NCBI GenBank assembly: GCA_002863155.1
Contig: PKED01000028.1
Location: 1 to 43,090, forward strand
Source of the DNA: Sphingomonadaceae bacterium
GTDB taxonomy: Bacteria > Pseudomonadota > Alphaproteobacteria > Sphingomonadales > Sphingomonadaceae
DNA length: 43,090 nt
Reading direction: 5' to 3'
Shown here piece by piece: positions 18,455 to 27,527 of this stretch. The notes beneath the pieces are model-generated. The model made no database searches. It was given only the letters and a program-made list of their open reading frames with translations, and was not told the origin of the DNA. Position 1 is the first letter of the stretch; each line of letters starts with the position of its first letter. The position numbers were made by a program, and so were the translations under genes.

Positions 18455-18484
18455 CGCTTACGGTGCATCCGATCTTTTGTGCAA
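18455..18484 (-). promoter_or_regulatory. Possible tRNA-Ser promoter
   Basis: On the minus strand TTGCAC (18484-18479) and TAAGCG (18460-18455) are 18 bp apart and end nine bases before the tRNA. A 6-bp inverted repeat GCACCG/CGGTGC (18449-18466) overlaps the -10. Confidence 0.35.
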
Positions 18485-18537
18485 GAGGGACCCGCAGGGG
18501 GTTCAGCCGCGCGCGCCCTTGTGGCAAAGCTTGGATC

Positions 18538-19602
18538 ATGACGGCGATGCTTCGGGAAAAATGGCGTGGCGGCGCCGGGGCGGCGGTAATGGGGGTGGCC
18601 GCATTGGCGTTCGCTTGCCTGCTTGGCGTGCAGGCAGCGCGAGCGCAGGATGAAGCAGGGTTCCAGAGCTATCTCAACGAATTGCGCCAGCAGGCCGAAG
18701 CGCAGGGGCGCAGTCGCGCGGCGATCGACGCGGTGTTTGCCGGGCTTACGCTCAATCCAAGAGTTATCGAGCTCGACCGGGGGCAACCGGGATCGAACCC
18801 GAATGCGCCCATCCCCGATTTCGAGCCCTATCGTCGCTCTCATGTCGACACGCAGCGGATCGCGCGCGGGCGGCAGGTCTATCAGGCGCAGCGCGGTCGG
18901 CTTGCGGCGATCGAGCGAGAGACCGGCGTGCCCGAATCGATCATGGTCGCGATCTGGGGCCACGAAACCAACTATGGCGCGGTGACCGGCAATTTCGATC
19001 TGCCGCGCGCGCTGGCGACGCTTGCCTATGAAGGGCGCAGACGCAGTCTCTTCAGTGGCGAGTTTCTGGCAACCGTCGAGATGGTCGATCGCGGAGTACC
19101 GCGCGAACGCCTGAAGGGAAGCTGGGCAGGGGCGACCGGCAATCCGCAATTCCTGCCCTCGGTTTATCTCCGGCTGGCGCGCGACGGCGATGGCGACGGC
19201 CGCGCCGATATCTGGACGAGCGACGCCGATACGCTTGCGTCGATCGGCAATTATCTGGCGAATGCCGGCTGGCGGCCCGGCCAGCCCTGGGGATTTGCGG
19301 TCAGCGTGCCTGCCACCTTCGATCGCAGCGATTTGAAGACCCGTACCCTGTCGCCGCGTTGCGCGCGTGTGTTCGACCGGCACAGCCGCTGGCGCACGAT
19401 GGCCGAATGGCGCGCGATGGGTATTGCGCCGCAAAGCGCTGCCTGGCCGGATGATCGGATGCTGGCGACGCTGATCGAGCCCGACGGGCCGGGCAAGACC
19501 GGCTATCTGCTCACCGGCAATTACCGCGTCATCCTCGATTATAACTGCTCCAATTTCTATGCTCTCTCCGTCGGCCTGCTTGCCGACGCGGTGATCAAAT
19601 GA
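18538..19602 (+). CDS. Lytic murein transglycosylase, MltB/GH103 type
   Basis: Cleaves the MurNAc-GlcNAc bond with formation of anhydro-MurNAc. The 354-residue protein has a hydrophobic export segment ending near ARAQDE and no lipobox cysteine at the right place, so it is likely periplasmic and soluble. The catalytic glutamate is E143 in AIWGHETNYG. Typical MltB blocks follow: LATLAYEGRR, GSWAGATGNPQFLPS and DADTLASIGNYL. ATG 18538 is favoured over an upstream in-frame ATG at 18463 because the export signal starts there. Its ATGA stop overlaps the RlpA-like gene. Confidence 0.93.
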   Translation: MTAMLREKWRGGAGAAVMGVAALAFACLLGVQAARAQDEAGFQSYLNELRQQAEAQGRSRAAIDAVFAGLTLNPRVIELDRGQPGSNPNAPIPDFEPYRRSHVDTQRIARGRQVYQAQRGRLAAIERETGVPESIMVAIWGHETNYGAVTGNFDLPRALATLAYEGRRRSLFSGEFLATVEMVDRGVPRERLKGSWAGATGNPQFLPSVYLRLARDGDGDGRADIWTSDADTLASIGNYLANAGWRPGQPWGFAVSVPATFDRSDLKTRTLSPRCARVFDRHSRWRTMAEWRAMGIAPQSAAWPDDRMLATLIEPDGPGKTGYLLTGNYRVILDYNCSNFYALSVGLLADAVIK

Positions 19603-20453
19603 GCGTTCTGCTCACCCTGCTCGCATTGTTCGGCCAGGAGGCAGCGCCTGCCGATTTGCCGGCCGGGGTGGGGCCCCGCGCGACCAGTCAGTCCTTCGGC
19701 GCTGCCCGTTACGATGCGGTCGGCTATGCCAGCTGGTATGGCGAGGAAGTGAAGGGCAAGACCGCCTCGGGCCAGATCTTCGATCCCAAAGCGATCACTG
19801 CGGCCCACAAGACGCTTCCCATGGGCTCGTTCGTCGAAGTGACTGCGCTCGATACCGGCCGCACCATCCTGGTCGTGATTACCGATCGCGGGCCGCATGT
19901 GCCGGGGCGGATCATCGATTTGTCGCGCGGCGCCGCTGAGTTGCTGGGCATCACCAAGCAGGCCGTGGCGGCGGTACGGGTACGGCTGGCCGAGCCCCCG
20001 GCGGCCGACCAGATCGCCCTGCGCAACGGCCGCGCCGCATCGCCGCGGCTCGACGCGACACCCCAGCTCGTCGCCGCGCTGCGCAAACAGCTGCCGGTGC
20101 CGAAGGAGGCCCCGCCGCCAGCACCTCCACCGCCATCCACGCCAGCGCCGGTAGCTCCGGCGCAATCGGCATCGACCGTGACGCCGCATCGCGAACCGAG
20201 AAAACCGCAACCGGCCAAGCCCGCGCCCACGTCGACCTCAACGCCAGTACGCGCATTGTTCGTGCAGGTCGGGACCTTTTCGAGCATGCCGCGCGCCAAG
20301 GCCCTTGCCACCAGTCTTCGCGGATCGGTACGGCCGAGCGGGGCACTTTTCCGGGTTCGACTTGGGCCTTTTGCCAACCGTGCCGCTGCCGGCTCCGCGC
20401 GCGACGATGTGGCTCGACGCGGTTATGGCGACGCCCGAATCGTTCAAGAATGA
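19599..20453 (+). CDS. RlpA-like septal protein with SPOR domain
   Basis: Double-psi beta-barrel protein of 284 residues. The RlpA domain (about 40-130) has ASWYGEEVKGKTASGQIFDP, AAHKTLPMG and TDRGPHVPGRIIDLS, the last holding the catalytic aspartate of RlpA lytic transglycosylases. A Pro-rich linker (about 168-215) leads to a C-terminal SPOR domain (about 217-284), which binds denuded septal glycan. A short hydrophobic N-terminus serves as signal; no lipobox is evident. It is translationally coupled to the MltB-type gene, so two lytic enzymes are co-produced, and a D,D-carboxypeptidase follows 28 bp later. Confidence 0.92.
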   Translation: MSVLLTLLALFGQEAAPADLPAGVGPRATSQSFGAARYDAVGYASWYGEEVKGKTASGQIFDPKAITAAHKTLPMGSFVEVTALDTGRTILVVITDRGPHVPGRIIDLSRGAAELLGITKQAVAAVRVRLAEPPAADQIALRNGRAASPRLDATPQLVAALRKQLPVPKEAPPPAPPPPSTPAPVAPAQSASTVTPHREPRKPQPAKPAPTSTSTPVRALFVQVGTFSSMPRAKALATSLRGSVRPSGALFRVRLGPFANRAAAGSARDDVARRGYGDARIVQE

Positions 20454-20481
20454 CGCCTGACAGATTGGAACCGCTCGACTC

Positions 20482-21648
20482 ATGAAAAAATCCGTTCTCG
20501 CCCTTTTGCTTGCAAGCCTCGCCGTGCCGACCAGTGCTGCGGCGCCACCGTTCGACACGCCGGCGCCGGTCGCGTTCATGCAGGATCTGTCGACGGGCGC
20601 GATCCTGTTCGCGCGCGACGCCGACCGGCGCATGCCGCCCGCATCGATGGCGAAAATGATGACGGTCTATGTCGCGTTCGAGATGATCAAGCACGGCGAC
20701 CTCAAGCTGGACCAGAAGATCACTGTCCGCCCCGAGACCTGGAAGAAGTGGCATGGCCCTGCCGCCGGGTCCACGATGTTCCTGTCGCCGAATGAACAGG
20801 TGAGCGTGGCCGACCTGCTCTATGGCATCATCACCTTGTCGGGTAACGATGCGTGTGTCGTGTTGGCGGAAGGCGCATCCGGCACCGAAGAGGCTTTTGT
20901 CGCCCAGATGAACGCGACGGCGCGGCGCTTGTCGCTCACGAACAGTCATTTCGGCAATACCAATGGATGGCCCGACGGCGGGGTCACCTATGTTACCGCA
21001 CGAGACCTCGCCAAGCTCGCGGCGGCGACCATCAAGGACTATCCTGTCTTCTACAAGCGCTTTTACTCGCGCCCCGACTTCACCTGGGGAAAAACGCTCG
21101 GCGATGGCCAGGCGATCACGCAGGCGAACCGCGACCCGCTGCTTGGCCGTGTCGCCGGGGCCGACGGCTTGAAGACCGGGCATACCGACGAAGCGGGCTA
21201 TGGTTTTACCGGGTCTGCCGAGCAGGGGGGCCGTCGATTGGTCATGGTCGTGGCCGGTTTGACGAGCTTCAACCAGCGGATCGAAGAATCGGTCCGCTTC
21301 ATGGAATGGGGCTTCCGCGCTTGGAAGTCGAAGAAGCTCGCCGCCAAGGGCCGCAAGATCGAAACCGCGGAGGTTCAGCTCGGTGCCACCAACAAGGTGG
21401 GGCTAGTCGCGCCGAGCGATCTTGCGGTGGCTCTGCCCGGCGGCCCCACGCCCCCGCTGGACATCAAGGTCGTGTATAACGGCCCGATCAAGGCGCCGAT
21501 CAAGGCCGGGCAGCATATTGCCGATCTGGTGGTGACGTCACCGGGCCTGCCGGTGCAGACGCTGCCCCTGGTCGCCGAAACCGATGTTGCCCCCGCCGGC
21601 TTCTTCGGGCGCGCTTGGGCGGGCTTTTGGTCGCTGTTCGGCATGTGA
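20482..21648 (+). CDS. D-alanyl-D-alanine carboxypeptidase (S11, PBP5/6 type)
   Basis: Trims the terminal D-Ala from peptidoglycan pentapeptides. The 388-residue protein starts with a signal peptide (MKKSVLALLLASLAVPTSAAA). The penicillin-binding motifs are complete: SMAK (S55-K58), SGN (120-122) and KTG (K231). A C-terminal beta domain and a final amphipathic helix (GFFGRAWAGFWSLFGM) provide the usual membrane anchor. SGN and KTG spacing fit class C PBPs. The holB start codon overlaps its stop. Confidence 0.95.
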   Translation: MKKSVLALLLASLAVPTSAAAPPFDTPAPVAFMQDLSTGAILFARDADRRMPPASMAKMMTVYVAFEMIKHGDLKLDQKITVRPETWKKWHGPAAGSTMFLSPNEQVSVADLLYGIITLSGNDACVVLAEGASGTEEAFVAQMNATARRLSLTNSHFGNTNGWPDGGVTYVTARDLAKLAAATIKDYPVFYKRFYSRPDFTWGKTLGDGQAITQANRDPLLGRVAGADGLKTGHTDEAGYGFTGSAEQGGRRLVMVVAGLTSFNQRIEESVRFMEWGFRAWKSKKLAAKGRKIETAEVQLGATNKVGLVAPSDLAVALPGGPTPPLDIKVVYNGPIKAPIKAGQHIADLVVTSPGLPVQTLPLVAETDVAPAGFFGRAWAGFWSLFGM

Positions 21649-22652
21649 TCGAGCCCACCACCGCGCTGCCGGTCGGGCATGAAGGCCCGATCCGGGCGTT
21701 TCGTGCGGCGATGGATGGCAGCGCCCTTCATCACGCCTGGCTGTTCACCGGGCCGCAAGGGATCGGCAAGGCGCAGTTTGCGCGGATCGCGGCGCTTCGC
21801 CTGCTGGCGGAATCGGCGCGACCCGGTCTGCTGCCGCCAGGCTTCGACGTTCCCGACGACGATCCTGCCCGGCGGTTGATCGATGCTGGATCGCATCCCG
21901 ATTACCGCGCGATCGTTCGTCTGCCAAAGGATGCGGACAAGCCCGAGGGCGATATCGCGCGCAGCATCAGCATCGCTCAGGTGCGCGGCCTCCAGCCGAT
22001 GTTCGCGACGAAGCCGAGCATGTCGGCGCGGCGCGTCGTCCTGATCGACTCGGTCGACGATCTTGAGCGACCCGGCGCATCGAATGCACTGCTCAAGAAT
22101 CTGGAAGAGCCACCGGCGGGGACGATCTTCATCCTCGTCAGCCATGCGCCGGGACGGCTTCTGCCCACCATCCGGTCACGCTGCCGCCTCCTCCGGTTCG
22201 ATCCGTTGAGCGATGAGAATGTGGCCGCGGTGCTTCGAACCAATCTGCCCGAAGCGAGCACGAGCGAAATTGAAGCACTCGTCCGTGCTGCCAGCGGTTC
22301 GCCGGGGCGCGCGCTCGGCTATGCAGGGCTCGACATGGCCAAGCTCGACGCTGCGATGTCGACAATCGCGGAGAGCGGCGACCCGAGCAATGGCGAACGA
22401 TCGAAAATAGCGCGCGCCTTGTCGCTAAAGGCGGCGCAGCCCCGCTACGAAGCCTTTCTCGATCGGGTGCCCGGTTTCATTGCCGAGCAGGCCGCCGATC
22501 GCGCAGGTGAACGGCTGCGCATTGCGCTTGACGCCTATGAGGCGGCGCGGGCGCTGTCGATCAGCGCGCGGGCGCTTTCGCTCGACGCCCAGGCGACGGT
22601 GTTCGAAATGGCGGGTCTGGTCGCGCGACTGGCGCCGCCAAGGCTTCAATAA
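21645..22652 (+). CDS. holB: DNA polymerase III subunit delta' (HolB)
   Basis: Clamp-loader subunit of 335 residues. The N-terminal GHEGPIRAF and HHAWLFTGPQGIGKAQFAR (P-loop-like, 36-42) are followed by VRGLQPMF, RVVLIDSVDDL and ASNALLKNLEEPP. The arginine-finger motif is in TIRSRCRLLRF. The zinc-binding cysteines seen in E. coli delta' are absent. GTG 21645 overlaps the previous TGA, giving tight coupling. In many proteobacteria tmk lies directly before holB; here it is not present in the cluster. Confidence 0.94.
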   Translation: MIEPTTALPVGHEGPIRAFRAAMDGSALHHAWLFTGPQGIGKAQFARIAALRLLAESARPGLLPPGFDVPDDDPARRLIDAGSHPDYRAIVRLPKDADKPEGDIARSISIAQVRGLQPMFATKPSMSARRVVLIDSVDDLERPGASNALLKNLEEPPAGTIFILVSHAPGRLLPTIRSRCRLLRFDPLSDENVAAVLRTNLPEASTSEIEALVRAASGSPGRALGYAGLDMAKLDAAMSTIAESGDPSNGERSKIARALSLKAAQPRYEAFLDRVPGFIAEQAADRAGERLRIALDAYEAARALSISARALSLDAQATVFEMAGLVARLAPPRLQ

Positions 22653-22679
22653 GCGGGCGCAATCGATTAGGGCGCGGGT

Positions 22680-24239
22680 ATGGCCGAGCCTTTCTACATC
22701 ACCACCGCGATCAATTATCCCAATGGGCGCCCGCATATCGGCCACGCCTACGAAGCGATCGCCGCCGATACGATCGCCCGCTTCCAGCGCCAGGCAGGTC
22801 GTGATGTCCGCTTCCAGACCGGCACCGACGAGCACGGCCTCAAAATGGTGCAGGCGGCGCGCGAGCGCGGGGTTGAGACGCGTGATCTGGCAACAGAGAT
22901 GTCCGGCTATTTCAGGCAAATGGCCGATCATCTTAATATCAGCTATAATCGTTTCATCCGGACCGCCGATCCCGATCACTACGCCGCGAGCCAGGCCATC
23001 TGGGAGCGGATGGCGGCGGCGGGGGACCTCTATCTCGATCGCTACGAAGGCTGGTACTCGGTCCGCGACGAAGCCTTTTACGACGAGAAGGAACTGGTGG
23101 AGGGGGAAGGGGGCGCCAAACTCTCCCCCCAGGGCACGCCTGTCGAATGGACCGCTGAGGAGACCTGGTTCTTTCGCCTGTCAAAATACCAGCAGCCGTT
23201 GCTCGACCATTATACGGCGAACCCGGACTTCATTCGACCGGAGAGCCGTCGCAACGAGATCATGCGGTTCGTCGAAGGCGGTTTGGCCGACCTGTCGGTC
23301 TCGCGGACCAGCTTTGACTGGGGCGTGCCGGTGCCGGGGTCGCCGGGGCATGTGATGTATGTGTGGGTCGACGCGCTGACCAATTATCTGACCGGTGTGG
23401 GCTATCCCGATCTGGATGGCCCGCTCGGTCGTCACTGGCCCGCCGACCTGCACTTGATCGGCAAGGATATCGTGCGCTTTCACACCGTCTACTGGCCGGC
23501 CTTCCTGATGTCAGCGAAGATCGCGCTGCCGAAGTCGGTGTTCGGGCACGGCTTTGTGCTGGCGCGCGACGGTGCGAAGATGGGCAAGTCGGCAGGAAAC
23601 GCCGCCGATCCGATTGCGCTTGCCGAAACTTACGGCGTCGATGCGCTGCGCTATTTCCTGCTGCGCGACATCAGCTTCGGGCAGGACGGCAGCTATTCGG
23701 CCGAGGCGATCGTCACCCGCGCGAACGCCGATCTGGCCAACAGCTTCGGCAATCTCGCGCAGCGTACCCTTAGCCAGATTTACAAGAACTGCGATCGCGC
23801 GCTGCCGGCAATCCATGGTCATGATCCGGCCGATGCGGCGCTGTTCGAGGCGATCGACGGGGTGGTTCGGGGCACGATGCCGCGCGCTTATGGCGAGCTT
23901 GCCCTGTCGCAGGCGACCGAGGCCTGGATCCAGGCAGTGTTTGCGTGCAACGCCTATATCGACGAGCAGGCTCCTTGGGCGCTCAGGAAAACCGATCCGC
24001 AGCGGATGGAGACCGTGCTCGCGACGCTCTATATCTGCATTGCCCAACTGGCAGTGGCGATCGCACCTGTCATTCCGGGCAGCGCCGACCGTTTGCTCGA
24101 CGCCATGGGGATTGCCCGCGATCTGCGCAGCTATCAGGCAATCGGTTCGCACTGGTATTCGCCCCTCGCCGAGAGCGGATTTCGGCTTGAACAGCCGGTG
24201 GCGCTATTCCCCCGGCTCGAACCGCCCGCAGTCGATTGA
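22680..24239 (+). CDS. metG: Methionyl-tRNA synthetase
   Basis: Class I synthetase of 519 residues charging tRNA-Met. The signature HIGH is at 19-22 (NYPNGRPHIGHAYE) and the KMSKS loop reads KMGKS at about 300-304. The connective peptide (YSVRDEAFYDEKELV) has no cysteines, so it lacks the zinc knuckle, and there is no C-terminal EMAP-like tRNA-binding domain. This short type is common in Alphaproteobacteria. The stop TGA overlaps the ATG of the TatD gene by one base. Confidence 0.97.
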   Translation: MAEPFYITTAINYPNGRPHIGHAYEAIAADTIARFQRQAGRDVRFQTGTDEHGLKMVQAARERGVETRDLATEMSGYFRQMADHLNISYNRFIRTADPDHYAASQAIWERMAAAGDLYLDRYEGWYSVRDEAFYDEKELVEGEGGAKLSPQGTPVEWTAEETWFFRLSKYQQPLLDHYTANPDFIRPESRRNEIMRFVEGGLADLSVSRTSFDWGVPVPGSPGHVMYVWVDALTNYLTGVGYPDLDGPLGRHWPADLHLIGKDIVRFHTVYWPAFLMSAKIALPKSVFGHGFVLARDGAKMGKSAGNAADPIALAETYGVDALRYFLLRDISFGQDGSYSAEAIVTRANADLANSFGNLAQRTLSQIYKNCDRALPAIHGHDPADAALFEAIDGVVRGTMPRAYGELALSQATEAWIQAVFACNAYIDEQAPWALRKTDPQRMETVLATLYICIAQLAVAIAPVIPGSADRLLDAMGIARDLRSYQAIGSHWYSPLAESGFRLEQPVALFPRLEPPAVD

Positions 24240-25027
24240 TGTTCGTCGATTCGCATTGCCACCTGAACTACAAGGGCTTGGTCGAGCAGCAGGCCGAGGT
24301 GATCGAGCGTGCGCGTGCGGCGGGCGTCTCGACCATGCTCACCATCTCGACCCGCGAGCGTGAATGGGATGAGATCGTCGCGATTGCCGATACGCATGAC
24401 GACATTTGGGCGAGCATCGGCATTCACCCGCACGAAGCCGACCAGCATGCCCATGTCACCGCCGAGTTGTTGATCGACCGCGCCGCGCATCCGCGCGTGA
24501 TCGGCATCGGCGAAACCGGGCTCGATTATTATTACGATCATAGCGATCGCGCGAGGCAAGCCGCCAATTTCCGTGCGCATATCGCGGCCTCGCGAGCGAC
24601 AGGTTTGCCGCTGATCGTCCATACCCGCGACGCAGAAGACGATACCGCCGCGATCATCGCCGACGAAATGGGGAAGGGGGCCTTCCCCTGCCTCATCCAC
24701 TGCTTCACCGCGAGTGGGCGCTTTGCCGACCGGGTGCTCGCACTCGGCTGCTACATCTCCATTTCCGGCATCGTGACGTTCAAGAATGCACGGGAATTGC
24801 AGGAAACGGCGGCGCGGATCCCCGGTGACCGACTGCTGATCGAAACCGACGCGCCATTCCTTGCCCCGGTGCCGCATCGCGGCAAGACCGGCGAGCCAGC
24901 GTTCGTTGTCGATACCGCCCGTTTTCTCGCCAATCTGCGCGGCGTCGATGTCGAGGCGCTGGCCGACGTTACCGCCGCAAACTTCTTTGCGCTGTTCGGC
25001 AAGGCGCGGGAATCGACCGGCCGATGA
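24239..25027 (+). CDS. TatD-family metal-dependent hydrolase
   Basis: TIM-barrel amidohydrolase of 262 residues, the family of 3'-5' DNA exonucleases such as YcfH/TatD. Metal ligands are visible: H6 and H8 in DSHCHL, the glutamate of GETGLDYYY, LIVHTRDAEDD, IHCFTASG and the aspartate in LLIETDAPFL. It starts at the ATG overlapping the metG stop and ends with an ATGA overlap into the metallo-hydrolase gene. The metG-tatD-PhnP-like order is widely conserved. Confidence 0.94.
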   Translation: MFVDSHCHLNYKGLVEQQAEVIERARAAGVSTMLTISTREREWDEIVAIADTHDDIWASIGIHPHEADQHAHVTAELLIDRAAHPRVIGIGETGLDYYYDHSDRARQAANFRAHIAASRATGLPLIVHTRDAEDDTAAIIADEMGKGAFPCLIHCFTASGRFADRVLALGCYISISGIVTFKNARELQETAARIPGDRLLIETDAPFLAPVPHRGKTGEPAFVVDTARFLANLRGVDVEALADVTAANFFALFGKARESTGR

Positions 25028-25788
25028 AGGTACGGATACTGGGGTCGGGCACGTCGTCGGGTGTGCCGCGGATCGGCGGCGATTGGGGAGAATGCGATCC
25101 GCTCGAGCCGCGCAATCGGCGCACACGGGCGTCAATCATCGTCGAGACTGCGACCACCCGTATTCTGGTCGATACCAGTCCGGACTTGCGCGAACAGCTG
25201 CTGGCCGCCCGCGTGAACGACATCGATGCGGTGATCTGGACGCATGATCATGCCGATCACTGCCACGGTATCGACGATCTCCGGCAGCTCTACCATGCTC
25301 GCGGCCGGCCGATTCGCGGCCTGGCGAGGCCGTCGACAGTCGAGGCGCTCACCACGCGATTTTCTTATGTGTTCGAAGGGCGCGGCGCCTATCCTCCGAT
25401 CGCGTCGATCGAGCCTTTGCCCGATCAGATCACGATCGGGGACATCGTCGTCGCGGCGACCGACCAGCCCCATGGCGACATTCTGAGCGCCGGGCTTCGA
25501 TTCACCGCTGGAGCCCGCAGCATCGGCTACGCAACCGATTTTCACGCGCTGACGCCAGCCATGCGCGCTCTGTACGCCGGGCTCGACCTTTGGATCGTCG
25601 ATGCGCTGCGACGGCGGCCGCACCCGTCGCATCCGACCTTGGAGCAGGCGCTCGGCTGGATCGGCGAATTGGCGCCGGGTCGCGCGGCGCTCATTCACAT
25701 GGACCAGTCGATGGATTACGCGAGCTTGTGTCTTGAACTGCCTCAGGGTGTCGAACCGGGTTATGACGGGCTGGAGTTTGCGCTTTGA
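25024..25788 (+). CDS. PhnP/YcbX-like metallo-beta-lactamase-fold hydrolase
   Basis: A 254-residue protein of the PhnP-type phosphodiesterase branch. The N-terminus ILGSGTSSGVPRIGG and GECDPLEPRNRRTRAS are typical. The metal site THDHADH is complete (H74, H76, D78, H79); later ligands are in QPHGD and the C-terminal LIHMDQSMDY. The activity on cyclic nucleotides or phosphonate intermediates is not settled for this branch. It is coupled to the TatD-type gene by ATGA. Confidence 0.9.
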   Translation: MKVRILGSGTSSGVPRIGGDWGECDPLEPRNRRTRASIIVETATTRILVDTSPDLREQLLAARVNDIDAVIWTHDHADHCHGIDDLRQLYHARGRPIRGLARPSTVEALTTRFSYVFEGRGAYPPIASIEPLPDQITIGDIVVAATDQPHGDILSAGLRFTAGARSIGYATDFHALTPAMRALYAGLDLWIVDALRRRPHPSHPTLEQALGWIGELAPGRAALIHMDQSMDYASLCLELPQGVEPGYDGLEFAL

Positions 25789-25802
25789 CCGGGGATAATC
25801 AG

Positions 25803-26384
25803 ATGAGCGCGCTCTGGTATCTGCTGGTGCTGATCCTGCCGCTCTCAGCGCTGTTTGCGCGCCGCATTCCGATTGGCCAGGTCGCCCGCATGGCCCTGAT
25901 GTGGGTCGGCATCTTTGCCGCCGGATTGATCCTAGCGACGCTGTGGACCCGCAACCGCGCCTATGTTGACGGCTTCCTTGCCGATGCGGGTCTGACCGCC
26001 AATGTCGTGACCGGCACGACCGTTTCGATCCCGCGCGGCCCCGACGGCCATTTCCGTGCCGATGTCAGCATCAACGGCGTGACCAGGCGCATGTTGATCG
26101 ACACTGGCGCGACCCAAACGAGCATCACGCGAGAAACCGCCCGGGAAGCTGGCATCGTCGTTTCGCAAGGCATTGGGGTTGCTGTCGAGACAGCCAACGG
26201 CGTCGTCATCGACCAGCGGGCGACGATCGCGAAGCTAGACCTCGCAACGATCCACGCGCGCGACTTGCCGGTGCTAGTCGGTGACAATCTCGGCGATGAT
26301 CTGCTTGGAATCGACTTCCTTAACCACCTGAAGGGCTGGCGCGCGGAGGGGAACAGGCTGGTTCTCGAACCCCATACCCGCTGA
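25803..26384 (+). CDS. Membrane-anchored retropepsin-like aspartic protease
   Basis: A 193-residue protein of the TIGR02281/clan AA type. Two hydrophobic helices (about 2-19 and 30-48) precede a single retropepsin lobe whose active site is LIDTGATQTSIT (D100), with a flap region and DLLGIDFLNHLKGW near the C-terminus. Like retroviral proteases it would need to dimerise; the lobe is probably periplasmic. ATG 25803 has GGGG nine bases upstream; a TTG at 25785 is less likely. Substrates are unknown. Confidence 0.9.
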   Translation: MSALWYLLVLILPLSALFARRIPIGQVARMALMWVGIFAAGLILATLWTRNRAYVDGFLADAGLTANVVTGTTVSIPRGPDGHFRADVSINGVTRRMLIDTGATQTSITRETAREAGIVVSQGIGVAVETANGVVIDQRATIAKLDLATIHARDLPVLVGDNLGDDLLGIDFLNHLKGWRAEGNRLVLEPHTR

Positions 26385-26385
26385 A

Positions 26386-26411
26386 GTATATTTTACATAA
26401 TGTATATTATC
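26386..26411. promoter_or_regulatory. AT-rich repeat between protease and mazG
   Basis: A sharp AT-rich patch in a GC-rich operon. GTATATT occurs at 26386-26392 and 26402-26408 (period 16), and between them lies the palindrome TACAT-A-ATGTA. It may be an internal promoter or operator for mazG. Confidence 0.4.
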
Positions 26412-26439
26412 GGACTTGAACATCGGCGAGAGGGAAGAG

Positions 26440-27183
26440 ATGGTTGATCGGCTGGTAACCATTATGTCTCGCCTCCGCGACCCCGCCACCGGTTGCGAGT
26501 GGGACACGCAGCAGAGCTTTCAGACGATCGCGCCCTATACGATCGAGGAAGCCTATGAAGTAGCCGACGCGATCGATCGCAACGACATGGCCGATCTCAA
26601 GGATGAGCTCGGCGACTTGCTGCTCCAGGTCGTCTTTCACGCAAGGATGGCCGAGGAAGCCGGCCATTTCGACCTTACCGACGTCGTCACCGCGATCTGC
26701 GACAAGATGGAGCGTCGCCACCCGCACATTTTTGGCGACGGCAGTGACGGCCCTCACCTCTGGGAACAAATCAAGGCCAAGGAGCGCGATGCGAAGGGCG
26801 CGGCAAGCGCGCTCGACGGTGTCGCGCTCGGTCTCCCTGCCCTGATGCGGGCCGAAAAGCTGCAGAAGCGCGCCGGCCGGGTCGGGTTCGATTGGCCCGA
26901 CGCGTATGGTCCGCGCGCGAAGATCGACGAGGAGATTGCCGAGGTCGAAGCGGCGATGACCCACGACGAGCGCGAGGAGGAAATCGGTGACCTGCTGTTT
27001 GCGGTCGTCAACTGGGCCAGGAAGCTAGACGTCGATCCCGAGGCCGCGGTACGTGTCGCGAACGCAAAGTTCGAGCGACGTTTTCGAAGCATGGAAGATG
27101 CCTCGGGTGCCAAACTTTCTTCGATGAGCCTCGACGATCAGGAGGCACTTTGGCAGGCGGTCAAGCACAACGAGCGCAAATGA
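26440..27183 (+). CDS. mazG: Nucleoside triphosphate pyrophosphohydrolase MazG
   Basis: House-cleaning enzyme that hydrolyses (d)NTPs to monophosphates and diphosphate. The 247-residue protein has two MazG domains: the first with CEWDTQQSFQTIAPYTIEEAYEV-type residues, DELGDLLLQVVFHA; the second with KIDEEIAEVEAAM and EEEIGDLLFAVVNWA (EExxE and ExxD metal-binding helices). ATG 26440 is chosen because AGGGAAG lies directly upstream; a TTG at 26416 is less likely. The stop overlaps the next gene (ATGA). Confidence 0.95.
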   Translation: MVDRLVTIMSRLRDPATGCEWDTQQSFQTIAPYTIEEAYEVADAIDRNDMADLKDELGDLLLQVVFHARMAEEAGHFDLTDVVTAICDKMERRHPHIFGDGSDGPHLWEQIKAKERDAKGAASALDGVALGLPALMRAEKLQKRAGRVGFDWPDAYGPRAKIDEEIAEVEAAMTHDEREEEIGDLLFAVVNWARKLDVDPEAAVRVANAKFERRFRSMEDASGAKLSSMSLDDQEALWQAVKHNERK

Positions 27184-27512
27184 CCTACAAGGAAGTTGTC
27201 GATCACGCGTTAAAGACGCTCTCTGAAAGGATTTGCGCCAGAACCGACGACGTCCGCGTCATTCGAATTGATATCTCCTATGCGACTGCGATCGGCTCCA
27301 CCGGCCTCGAGACCTTTCTGCCCGTTGCGCTATTGCCGTCGTACCAACTCGCACAGCCGGGCGCTGTCCAGGAAGACGCATTGTCAGCCATGCTCACCCA
27401 GACAATCGATGCATGGATCGATAATAACGCGCCGGACGCCGGTGGATTCCGGTTTGAGTTCCAATGGTGGGATGCCGACAACCGGCTCAGCGGCGTATTG
27501 ATTTATCCCTGA
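27180..27512 (+). CDS. Small protein of unknown function
   Basis: A 110-residue acidic protein that I do not recognise. It has no signal peptide, membrane helix or cysteine pair. It contains several short hydrophobic strands (VIRIDISYATAIG, LPVALLPSYQL) and ends with an aromatic strand FRFEFQWWDADNRLSGVLIYP-like, giving a mixed alpha/beta look. The ATG overlaps the mazG stop, so it is translated with mazG. It converges on hflX with only 15 bp between stop codons and no terminator visible. Confidence 0.7.
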   Translation: MTYKEVVDHALKTLSERICARTDDVRVIRIDISYATAIGSTGLETFLPVALLPSYQLAQPGAVQEDALSAMLTQTIDAWIDNNAPDAGGFRFEFQWWDADNRLSGVLIYP

Positions 27513-27527
27513 GCCTGTGCCGTGAAC

